64,000 nucleotides of DNA from CAYVLA01 sp964549615 [NCBI: uncultured Thermococci archaeon] (GTDB lineage Archaea; CAYQAE01; CAYVLA01). The first letter of the stretch is position 1, and every line of letters begins with the position of its first letter. This document shows positions 33,051-39,998 of the stretch, in pieces. The DNA lies in NCBI GenBank assembly GCA_964549615.1, contig CAZJVP010000104.1, positions 1 through 64,000 on the forward strand. The letters run 5' to 3'. The position numbers and the translations under genes were made by a program. The notes below the pieces were generated by a model, which saw only the letters and a list, made by a program, of their open reading frames with translations, was not told the DNA's origin and searched no databases.

Positions 33051-33857
33051 GTGGATATGGGTTTCGCACCGTCACGGTGTTTCTTCGCGTTTCTCAGCAT
33101 TGTCTTGGTTTTGCACGGCGTGTCGGCGGTGAGCTATTACTATCCAACGCAGTCTTTCGAGTGCACGATCTACGAGGGGGGCTCGACGATGTACGTGTCG
33201 CAGGCCGTGACCCTATACTGCTTCGAAGGCTTCGTTGAGAAGATCAACGTGACCCTGCCGTACGGGAGGGACGAGATGCCGACCGCGAACGACACGCTCA
33301 GCACCCTGGTGCGCACGACCGCAGGGAAGGACATTGACAGGAGGGTCATCCAGACCGAGAATCGGACCATCATCGAGGTGACGTTGCCCGAGAAGATATA
33401 CGCGGGTGACGACTTCGTCGTGATCCTGAAGTACTACGTGTACGACTCTCCGGGCGAGGCAGGCATATCAAGAAGCGGATGGAAGACGCTCGGCGACAAG
33501 ATCCTGGGGAGAGTCGGAGAGAACAAGCTTGCCGTCTTCAACAGCCCGTACTTTGAAGCCCAGGTCAACGAGCTAATCGTGAAGATGTGGGTACCCTTGG
33601 GCTTCATCGGCAAGGACTGGAAGCCTCCACTGGACTCATCGAAGGTCTATGATCCTGGGAGCGGTCGGGTCGGCACGATCTGGCACATCACGACCAACGT
33701 TCCCACCAGGGGCGAGTTCCAGATCCTCTACGGCAAGCCTGGATGGGGCGTCACAGCCTTCTTGGTGATAGGGGCCCTCGTTATCGTGTTCGTGTATCTC
33801 ACGGTGGACATGATGAACAGACTTAAGGAGAAAGCGGAAAGAGGAGAGCTTTGGTAG
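33051..33857 (+). CDS. signal-peptide and C-terminal-anchor membrane protein
   Basis: A 268-aa protein. A cleavable-type N-terminal signal (RCFFAFLSIVLVLHGVSAVS) is followed by a 210-aa beta-rich ectodomain with several Asn-x-Ser/Thr sites (for example NVTLP, NDTLS, NRTI) and a C-terminal span (AFLVIGALVIVFVYLTV) with a basic cytoplasmic tail. I do not recognise a family. Start GTG 33051 has GAGGAGG eight nt upstream. It is the first gene of the operon and its surface position suggests a docking or sensing role for the FtsX-type permease, which is inferred. Confidence 0.7.
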   Translation: MDMGFAPSRCFFAFLSIVLVLHGVSAVSYYYPTQSFECTIYEGGSTMYVSQAVTLYCFEGFVEKINVTLPYGRDEMPTANDTLSTLVRTTAGKDIDRRVIQTENRTIIEVTLPEKIYAGDDFVVILKYYVYDSPGEAGISRSGWKTLGDKILGRVGENKLAVFNSPYFEAQVNELIVKMWVPLGFIGKDWKPPLDSSKVYDPGSGRVGTIWHITTNVPTRGEFQILYGKPGWGVTAFLVIGALVIVFVYLTVDMMNRLKEKAERGELW

Positions 33858-33868
33858 GAGGTTGAGTG

Positions 33869-34072
33869 ATGCTAGGAGTGTTGTCCCGACTTATTCCGGC
33901 GATGAGAAAGCCGATCTTTCCCGGGACCAGGTTTCTCTGGATGGATCTGCTCCTGATGCTGGCCGTCGTCGGGCTTGGCGTGGTCGGCGTGCTGATCTTC
34001 TGGTACGACGAGCGGAGGATGAAGCAGAGGTACTACGAACAGAAGGTCAGGGAGAGTTTGGAGGAGGAGTAA
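33869..34072 (+). CDS. 67-aa single-span membrane protein
   Basis: A small protein with one central hydrophobic helix (WMDLLLMLAVVGLGVVGVLI) between a basic N-terminus (LSRLIPAMRKPIFPGTRF) and a charged C-terminus rich in Lys, Arg and Glu. GGAGG at 33857-33861 is seven nt before ATG 33869. It follows the anchor protein by 11 nt. No family is recognised. Confidence 0.7.
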   Translation: MLGVLSRLIPAMRKPIFPGTRFLWMDLLLMLAVVGLGVVGVLIFWYDERRMKQRYYEQKVRESLEEE

Positions 34073-34084
34073 GGAGGAAGAATT

Positions 34085-34213
34085 GTGCTTTTGCCTCTGA
34101 CACAGGGCCCGGCTGAGATAAAGGTGGCTGCGAAGCTTCTCTTCATACTCTTGCTCGCGTATGGGTTCTTCCACCTTTACTTGATACTCTGGGGATATCT
34201 GTGGGGAGAGTAG
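34085..34213 (+). CDS. 42-aa single-span membrane protein
   Basis: GTG at 34085 to TAG at 34211. The protein begins MLLPLTQGPAEIKVAAKL and then has a single hydrophobic helix, LLFILLLAYGFFHLYLILWG, ending in YLWGE. AAGGAGGAAG ends nine nt upstream, and the gene is 12 nt after its neighbour, so expression looks real. It is too short for most gene callers. The Pro-rich start and the single span give no family match. Confidence 0.62.
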   Translation: MLLPLTQGPAEIKVAAKLLFILLLAYGFFHLYLILWGYLWGE

Positions 34214-34226
34214 GAGGTCGACAAGA

Positions 34227-34328
34227 TTGGTCCTAACTCAGATGGTTTCGGGCTTCAACACCATACTGCTCATCATCTGGGTTCTTGTGATCCTGGTAAT
34301 CGGCTACCTTGCCTATGTCAGGGGTTAG
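34227..34328 (+). CDS. 33-aa single-span membrane protein
   Basis: TTG at 34227 to TAG at 34326. The product is MVLTQMVSGFNTILLIIWVL then VILVIGYLAYVRG, essentially one membrane helix with short tails. TAGGAGGTCG gives a GGAGGT ribosome site nine nt upstream. It is 13 nt after the 42-aa gene and 28 nt before the permease. It is below the usual size limit for annotation. Confidence 0.55.
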   Translation: MVLTQMVSGFNTILLIIWVLVILVIGYLAYVRG

Positions 34329-34356
34329 ATAAGCTCCTTCTGCGGGGTCGAGGTCC

Positions 34357-36735
34357 GTGGTTTTCGAGAACCCGATGTTCCGGATAGCTTGGAAAAACTT
34401 CAGGCGAAGGCGGATCCGATCCGTCATCACTATTCTGAGCATAATGCTCGCGATTGCATGCTTCGTCGTTATCGTCTCCGTCCAAGACACGATTAGCGCG
34501 CAGATCACGAGCTTCCATTCCGGCAGACAACCCTTTCCGTTCTTCGCGGACTTCATCGTCGTCGAGGCGAATCGGTGGGTCAGGAGCGGCATCCGGCCTG
34601 GTCGCGTTCCAGTCACCCTGGTTGAGGAGCTGAGGGCAAATGACCTCGTCGACGTGGTCGCGGTGAGGATCGGCACTCCGGACGATAACGGAGAGCAGCT
34701 TGTGCTGCGCCGGTTCTTCGGCGAGATGTTCACAGTGGTGCACCCGAACGTTCCCGGGCTGGGGCAGACGACGTATCCCGGTTTCCTCAACGTCATCGGA
34801 ATCGACCCCGAGGCTGAAGCGAGGCTCCGCACCCCGAGGGTCAATCAGACCACGGGGATTCCTTATTGGGAACGGTGGGAGGACCTGAATTCCTCAATCA
34901 TTCGCGGAAAGGGCACGACGCTTGAGGCAACTGGGACGGTAGACGAGAAAGTAAACCACGGGCTGAACGGGGAGCTTAGCTTCGTCGTCAGGGAACCGGG
35001 CAGGCCGAACAGGTTTAACCTGAGCATCTACGGGGAGGCTTCTGCGCCCCTCATCACTGCCGAGATCGGCACTGAGGGCTTTACACAGATCCCGCGATTC
35101 GTGTACAAGGATTACGGGTCCAACAGGACCAGGGGCTATCTGCTCGAGGTCAAGGTGAAAGAGTACTCGGAGGAGTCAAAAAAGGTGACTCTCCAGTATC
35201 ACCTCTGGTTCTCTTACGCGGAAGTGGATGAGTCGGGAAGACAGAGGGAGTTCGAGATATCCTACGGAGAGTACCTTGACCAGGAGAACTGGAAAGTGGC
35301 CTCCTACCAAGGCCGTCCCGTGTACCCGGCGATCATAGGGATTGAGAAGGCATACGAGCTGAAGGTGGCCAAGGCAGGCCCGGAGGATGGCGACCTGATC
35401 CTGCTCCCGGGTGGCACGGAAGGCGCAAGCGGCGGAGCGGTCAAGGGCGACTGCTATCTTAGGGTGATCGGGGTCTACGCATCCTCACGCAGGAAGGACA
35501 ACGGCAATGTTTACGTGCACTACCGTGCCGCAATGGAGATGCTGAGCTACCCGGAGGGGTTCGTGCAGGAAGTAGCGGTCACGGTCAAGTTCGACGATGA
35601 TGACAACATCCAGAGAGTGCGGAACACTGCACAGCTTGCGGAGGACGTCGCAAGCCGCAGGGACATGAACACCCAGATACCCAAGCTCGTGATCGGTGAG
35701 AAGGGCGGCGTCAGCATCATCGCGGAGCAGGTGAAGACGACCCAGCTTGCCCACCTGCAGTCGGTTACCATAACGCTCGCCGTGGCGGTGATCGTCGTCA
35801 TGAACGCAACCGTGCTGTCGATATACGAGAGAGTCAGGGAGGTGGGAATAATGGGGGCGATGGGGTCTGAGGTTTGGCATATCATGGATATGTACGTGTT
35901 CGAACTCTTGATCATAGGCCTATTGGGCGGCATCGGGGGTTACTTGATAGGGACCGTCCTGTCCTTGCTCACGCATGTGTTGCCGAACGTGCCCAACATC
36001 CCGCTGAAGGTGAACCCGCTTTGGATAATGGCATCCGTGTCGATAGGGACCCTCGTGAGCGTTGCGGCAGGGATATTCCCGGCCAGGCTTGCAGGGACGC
36101 TAGACCCGATAAAGGCCATCGCGGGCGAGTGGGCGATCAGCCCCACGGAGGGAGTGATCTTCGGGAGCATCTCCAGGTGGTTGAGGAAATCGTACTATGC
36201 GGCGATGGCCGCGAGAAATCTTGGGAAGAGGAAGCTGAGGAGCATATTGACCTCCTTGGGGATCACGGTCGGGATCGGCATGCTGGTCAACCTTCTTGTG
36301 ATATCGGCGTTCCAGAGGCAGCTTACGCCCGGCTACAGCATCAGGGCCTACCAAGTCCAGGCCCTAGCGTTCGCAATCGTGGTCGGTGCGCTTGGGATAA
36401 CGAATGCGATGCTAACCTCCGTTCTGGAGAGAACGAAGGAAATCGGCATCATGGTTGCGGTCGGCGCCACGCCCGGGGAAGTCATGAAGGTGTTTCTATC
36501 TGAGGCGGGCATCATCGGGGCTATTGGGGGGGTTCTGGGATGTGCGCTGGGGACAGTAACCTCGCTTGCATTTCTGGTTGGAAGGACGGGCTTGGATCTG
36601 CCTTTCGGGGCCTTGGCCTTGGGCTGGATCGGGGGAATCTTGCTGGCCGTGGCCGTTGCCGTAGCGGCTGGCATCTACCCGTCCCGTCGCGCGGCGAGGA
36701 TGGAACCGGTTGAGGCGTTCAAGTATGAGTGGTGA
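34357..36735 (+). CDS. MacB/FtsX-type ABC transporter permease, duplicated
   Basis: A 792-aa permease with two FtsX-type four-helix units. Unit 1: span at about residue 21 (ITILSIMLAIACFVVIVS), a 430-residue extracytoplasmic domain, then spans near 469, 513 and 553. Unit 2: spans near 629, 667, 717 and 752, with almost no ectodomain between the first two, so the second large periplasm-facing domain is missing. MacB/LolE-type permeases move mechanical force rather than transport small solutes across. The start is GTG 34357. Its 3' end reaches the ATPase gene, and it shares an operon with it. Confidence 0.9.
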   Translation: MVFENPMFRIAWKNFRRRRIRSVITILSIMLAIACFVVIVSVQDTISAQITSFHSGRQPFPFFADFIVVEANRWVRSGIRPGRVPVTLVEELRANDLVDVVAVRIGTPDDNGEQLVLRRFFGEMFTVVHPNVPGLGQTTYPGFLNVIGIDPEAEARLRTPRVNQTTGIPYWERWEDLNSSIIRGKGTTLEATGTVDEKVNHGLNGELSFVVREPGRPNRFNLSIYGEASAPLITAEIGTEGFTQIPRFVYKDYGSNRTRGYLLEVKVKEYSEESKKVTLQYHLWFSYAEVDESGRQREFEISYGEYLDQENWKVASYQGRPVYPAIIGIEKAYELKVAKAGPEDGDLILLPGGTEGASGGAVKGDCYLRVIGVYASSRRKDNGNVYVHYRAAMEMLSYPEGFVQEVAVTVKFDDDDNIQRVRNTAQLAEDVASRRDMNTQIPKLVIGEKGGVSIIAEQVKTTQLAHLQSVTITLAVAVIVVMNATVLSIYERVREVGIMGAMGSEVWHIMDMYVFELLIIGLLGGIGGYLIGTVLSLLTHVLPNVPNIPLKVNPLWIMASVSIGTLVSVAAGIFPARLAGTLDPIKAIAGEWAISPTEGVIFGSISRWLRKSYYAAMAARNLGKRKLRSILTSLGITVGIGMLVNLLVISAFQRQLTPGYSIRAYQVQALAFAIVVGALGITNAMLTSVLERTKEIGIMVAVGATPGEVMKVFLSEAGIIGAIGGVLGCALGTVTSLAFLVGRTGLDLPFGALALGWIGGILLAVAVAVAAGIYPSRRAARMEPVEAFKYEW

Positions 36736-36739
36736 TAAG

Positions 36740-37753
36740 ATGGCTAAGGATGAGGGCCGAAATGAGAAGGCCTCGGAGGGAAGCAAGACCGGCACGCGCA
36801 AGGTGATCTCCCCTCTTGAGGTCAAGGAGGGCATGGAGCAGTTCGTGGTCGAGACGATCGATGTCAAGAAGATATACGAGATGGGTGGCGGGAAGATAGA
36901 GGTCAGGGCACTGAACGGCGTAAGCGTCCGGATAGCCAAGGGAGACTTCGTTGCCCTCATGGGTCCGTCGGGCAGTGGAAAGACCACGCTCCTCAACGTC
37001 ATAACGGGCCTTGACAGGCCGACCTCGGGGAAGGTGTTCATGTCGGGAAGGGAGATCACGAAGATGGACCAGGCGCACCTCTCAAAGCTCAGGCAGCAGA
37101 ACGTCGGGTTCATCTTCCAGATCTATAACCTCATCCCTGTTCTCACCGCGATTGAAAACGTCGAGCTGCCCTTGGTCTTCGCAGGCGTGGAGGAGGAGAA
37201 AAGGCGCGAACGGGCTTTGGAGCTGTTGACTCGAGTTGGCCTGGCGGACAGGATAGATCATCGGCCGACGGAGCTGAGCGGCGGAGAGCAACAGAGGGTT
37301 GCGATAGCTAGGGCTCTGGTGAACAAGCCGGATCTGGTCCTTGCAGACGAGCCCACGGGCAACCTCGACACCAAGACCGGCCTTGAGATCATAGATCTCA
37401 TGAAGGAACTGCAGAAAGAGGAAGGCACGACGGTCATAGTCGCGACACACGACCCCAAGGTTGCCGACGTCGTGGACATAATCACCTACCTTCGTGACGG
37501 GCAGATCATTGGCGAGTCCGTGCAGCGGGAGGATCTGGGCGAGGCTCAGACGATCGCCCTGAAGGCGAGCACGAGGATGACGCAGCAGATGCTGGATCAG
37601 ATCCATGCCGATCTGCACAATGCATTATACGCGAGGAAGGTCAAGGTGGGGGACAAGATCTCGCTGCTGGACGCTGAGTTCGAGATAGTGGACACGGAGC
37701 CTTCCGGCTTGGTGAGGGTTATGCGCGATACGAAGATGACGGTCGCCGAATAG
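36740..37753 (+). CDS. LolD/MacB-type ABC ATPase with Cdc48-N-like C-terminal domain
   Basis: A 337-aa ATPase. Walker A MGPSGSGKTT, signature LSGGEQQR, Walker B VLADEPTGNLD, H-loop ATHD; the subfamily pattern LIPVLTAIENVELP matches the permease next to it. Residues about 270-337 are extra: a helix (RMTQQMLDQIHADLHNAL) then KVKVGDKISLLDAEFEIVDT and VRVMRDT, which resembles the second subdomain of the Cdc48/p97 N-domain (G-D-x-x, F-x-V-V-x-x-x-P-x-G, D-T). The next gene ends with a related sequence. Start ATG 36740, immediately after the permease stop; ATG 36725 is an alternative. Confidence 0.9.
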   Translation: MAKDEGRNEKASEGSKTGTRKVISPLEVKEGMEQFVVETIDVKKIYEMGGGKIEVRALNGVSVRIAKGDFVALMGPSGSGKTTLLNVITGLDRPTSGKVFMSGREITKMDQAHLSKLRQQNVGFIFQIYNLIPVLTAIENVELPLVFAGVEEEKRRERALELLTRVGLADRIDHRPTELSGGEQQRVAIARALVNKPDLVLADEPTGNLDTKTGLEIIDLMKELQKEEGTTVIVATHDPKVADVVDIITYLRDGQIIGESVQREDLGEAQTIALKASTRMTQQMLDQIHADLHNALYARKVKVGDKISLLDAEFEIVDTEPSGLVRVMRDTKMTVAE

Positions 37754-37819
37754 CCGTTTTGAGAGAATTTGTGAAGATTAATGAGTTGGAAATTGTTGGG
37801 CTTCATGTAGGTGGGTTGG

Positions 37820-38638
37820 ATGGGTTTCGGAGGAGGCGGGTTCGGCGGATTTGGCGGATTTGGCGGCCCCATGGGGGGCGAGGCCGGCGCCGGCGAGCAG
37901 GGCGGCCCCCTAGGCCTTCTGGAAACCACGATACCCGGGCTTCTGCTATTCTTGGGAATCGCCCTCATCGGGACGGGGCTATTCATGTACAGCATGGTCA
38001 AGGTCTGGTCTCCGCGTATATGGCTCCCGATACTTTTCGGCATCGGCATCGCCCTGGGCGGGCAGCTCTTCAAGTTCAGATCGAAGAAGATGATGGGGAG
38101 CTTCGGTGTGGCGCAGGTCTGCGAGATCTGCAAGGTGGAGCTCGCAATCCAGGAGTGCTTCTCGTGCGGGAAATGGTTCGGGCCGGGCTGCGAGGGGAAG
38201 TTCCTGGATGCCTATGGGAACGTTCAGCCTGAGGATACCAGGTGCATCGAGTGCACGACCTGCTCGATCTGCGGGCAGCCGACGAAGGGCTTCCAATGTC
38301 TGAAATGCGGGAAGAGGGTTTGCTCCGAATGCCTTGACGAGACGCAGAGATACTGCCTGCAATGTGCGGGCAGACTGAAGATCGCCAAAGGTACGTCTGA
38401 GGAGGATGCTGGCAAGGAGGTCTCCGACGCCAAGGTCGTCGTGCTGCGGTCACCTTTCAATCTTCCGTCCGCGTTGGTGCGAAAGATAACGGACAAGGTC
38501 AAGAGCGATATCGTTGGAAAGGAGCTCCTGCTAGGGAGGGCATATCCGTCTCTGGGCACGGAGTTCAGGGTGGTGGGGTCGTCTCCAGGGGGGCGGGTGA
38601 TCGTTCGCGAGGACACCAGGGTGAAGATAGAGAACTAG
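37820..38638 (+). CDS. glycine-rich, cysteine-rich membrane protein with shared C-terminal domain
   Basis: A 272-aa protein with four parts. Residues 1-30 are Gly/Phe-rich (GFGGGGFGGFGG then GEAGAGEQGG). Two membrane spans follow (IPGLLLFLGIALIGTGLFM, IWLPILFGIGIALGG). Residues about 100-185 hold many Cys in pairs (CEIC, CFSC, CIEC, CSIC, CLKC, CSEC, CLQC), a treble-clef/B-box-like layout. Residues about 215-272 resemble the end of the upstream ATPase (helix VRKITDKVKSDIVGKELLLG, then EFRVVGSSPGGRVIVREDT). I do not know the family. GGTGG before ATG 37820 decides the start; a GTG at 37811 is possible. Confidence 0.75.
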   Translation: MGFGGGGFGGFGGFGGPMGGEAGAGEQGGPLGLLETTIPGLLLFLGIALIGTGLFMYSMVKVWSPRIWLPILFGIGIALGGQLFKFRSKKMMGSFGVAQVCEICKVELAIQECFSCGKWFGPGCEGKFLDAYGNVQPEDTRCIECTTCSICGQPTKGFQCLKCGKRVCSECLDETQRYCLQCAGRLKIAKGTSEEDAGKEVSDAKVVVLRSPFNLPSALVRKITDKVKSDIVGKELLLGRAYPSLGTEFRVVGSSPGGRVIVREDTRVKIEN

Positions 38639-38662
38639 CAGCCCCGTTGGGGTGGGGGGTCG

Positions 38663-39931
38663 TTGAGCGGAATCAAGAGATGGTTTGAGTCCCTAAGGTA
38701 TCTGCCAGGATACCAGAAGATGCTCTTCGTATACCTAGCGATAATAATCCTAGTGATACTTTCTACACGCTACCATCTCGAGAAGGTGATCTTCCCAGTC
38801 GCCTACACGGTAGTCTACTCGGGCATCATCCTCCCTCTATTCCTTCAGAGCCTCATCGGGAAGCTCTCGCAGCGGACCGGCTGGTGGGCGGCAACGGTTA
38901 CGGTGATCATCGGGTTCTACATCCTAATGCGTCTGCTCGTAGCGCTTGACCTGCTTGGCACCGGTCTGATCTACAAGACGAACATCTACGGCATCGTCTG
39001 GACCGCAGCCATCGCCTGCCTGGGGGTGCTAAGCGCTGCCATGCAGCATGGCCTATCGGGCTTGAGGGAGAACATGAGGAGGGAGCTGAGGGAGATAACC
39101 ACCATAAAGCAGATGACCAAGGGCGAGCCGCTGGTCCTAGACAAGAGGACCATTGCCGTGCTAGTCATAGCCGTCGCGGTGACGGCGGGAATCTTGGGCG
39201 CCCGGATCTACCTGCTGAAGAGGCCGGATTTCGTAACTATGTACGCCGTGCCGCGTAACGTCTCTGACGCGCCGGCCAAGCTCTTGGGAATGATGCTGTG
39301 GAATCGTCTGAACCGTCCGGTAAGCGTCTTCACCGTTGCGTTCGCGGGCTACTACCGCTACCCTGCGCAGACGAACTATACGGGGAACGACTTGTTTGAG
39401 CTGGCCAAGAGCGTCAGCATCGTGGCGGATTGCCTCAGCAAGGCGAGCAGCGCGCCCCCCGACATGATCTTGATCAGGAAGGGCGGGTCGCCCAGCGGGA
39501 ACATCCGCCAGATCACCATAGATCTCACCAGGGCCTTCAACTACATGGGCCTGTACGAAAATGAGACCTCTCATCTGAGGATCCCCAGCAAGTTCATCAT
39601 CAGGTGGGACAGGAGGCAGAAGAGGCTCAAGGGGGTCTGGGTTGGGACTCCGGGCGTCCCGTTCATGATATGGCAGAACGGGACGAGAATGGATGGAAGG
39701 GGACTCGTCGAGAGCCTGGACCCATATCGTGAGATCATCCGGCTCGAGGGGATCGAGATGAGGGACGTGCCGGCCGGCGGAAGATACGGCTTCAACTTGA
39801 CTGGGATCTTTCATTCTTGGTTGGGCCCGGAGTTTTCTGACTGCGACGAGTTCCTCTTGGGGGGAGAGGTCCTGTACGAGAGCGGCAAGACGCGGGAACT
39901 CAGGGAGGTCACCATCAGGAGGACCCCTTGA
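38663..39931 (+). CDS. five-span membrane protein with ectodomain
   Basis: A 422-aa protein. Four spans lie in the first 145 residues (MLFVYLAIIILVILS, VAYTVVYSGIILPLFL, WAATVTVIIGFYILMRLLVA, VWTAAIACLGVLSAAM), then a basic cytoplasmic loop and a fifth span (IAVLVIAVAVTAGILGARIYLL), and a 220-residue C-terminal domain, probably extracytoplasmic, with Asn-x-Thr/Ser sites (NVSD, NYTG, NETS, NGTR). I do not recognise the family. Start TTG 38663, 24 nt after the zinc-finger protein. It is the last gene of the operon and could be a surface component of the same assembly. Confidence 0.7.
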   Translation: MSGIKRWFESLRYLPGYQKMLFVYLAIIILVILSTRYHLEKVIFPVAYTVVYSGIILPLFLQSLIGKLSQRTGWWAATVTVIIGFYILMRLLVALDLLGTGLIYKTNIYGIVWTAAIACLGVLSAAMQHGLSGLRENMRRELREITTIKQMTKGEPLVLDKRTIAVLVIAVAVTAGILGARIYLLKRPDFVTMYAVPRNVSDAPAKLLGMMLWNRLNRPVSVFTVAFAGYYRYPAQTNYTGNDLFELAKSVSIVADCLSKASSAPPDMILIRKGGSPSGNIRQITIDLTRAFNYMGLYENETSHLRIPSKFIIRWDRRQKRLKGVWVGTPGVPFMIWQNGTRMDGRGLVESLDPYREIIRLEGIEMRDVPAGGRYGFNLTGIFHSWLGPEFSDCDEFLLGGEVLYESGKTRELREVTIRRTP

Positions 39932-39949
39932 TAGCCCGTCCGAGTAGCA

Positions 39950-39959
39950 CCATTTTTAA
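39950..39959 (+). promoter_or_regulatory. TATA-like box of the PEPCK-like gene
   Basis: CCATTTTTAA is 40-49 nt upstream of the GTG at 39999; a start site near 39981 leaves a leader with GGAGAT, giving the gene a promoter separate from the ABC operon. Confidence 0.5.
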
Positions 39960-39998
39960 CAGCTTCGCGCCAGCGTTCGCGGAAAGGAGATCTGACAC

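Noticed and set aside
36710-36725. Earlier ATG starts of the second LolD-type ATPase
   Set aside because: They fall inside the permease gene, and the extra residues have no domain; ATG 36740 after the permease stop is simpler.
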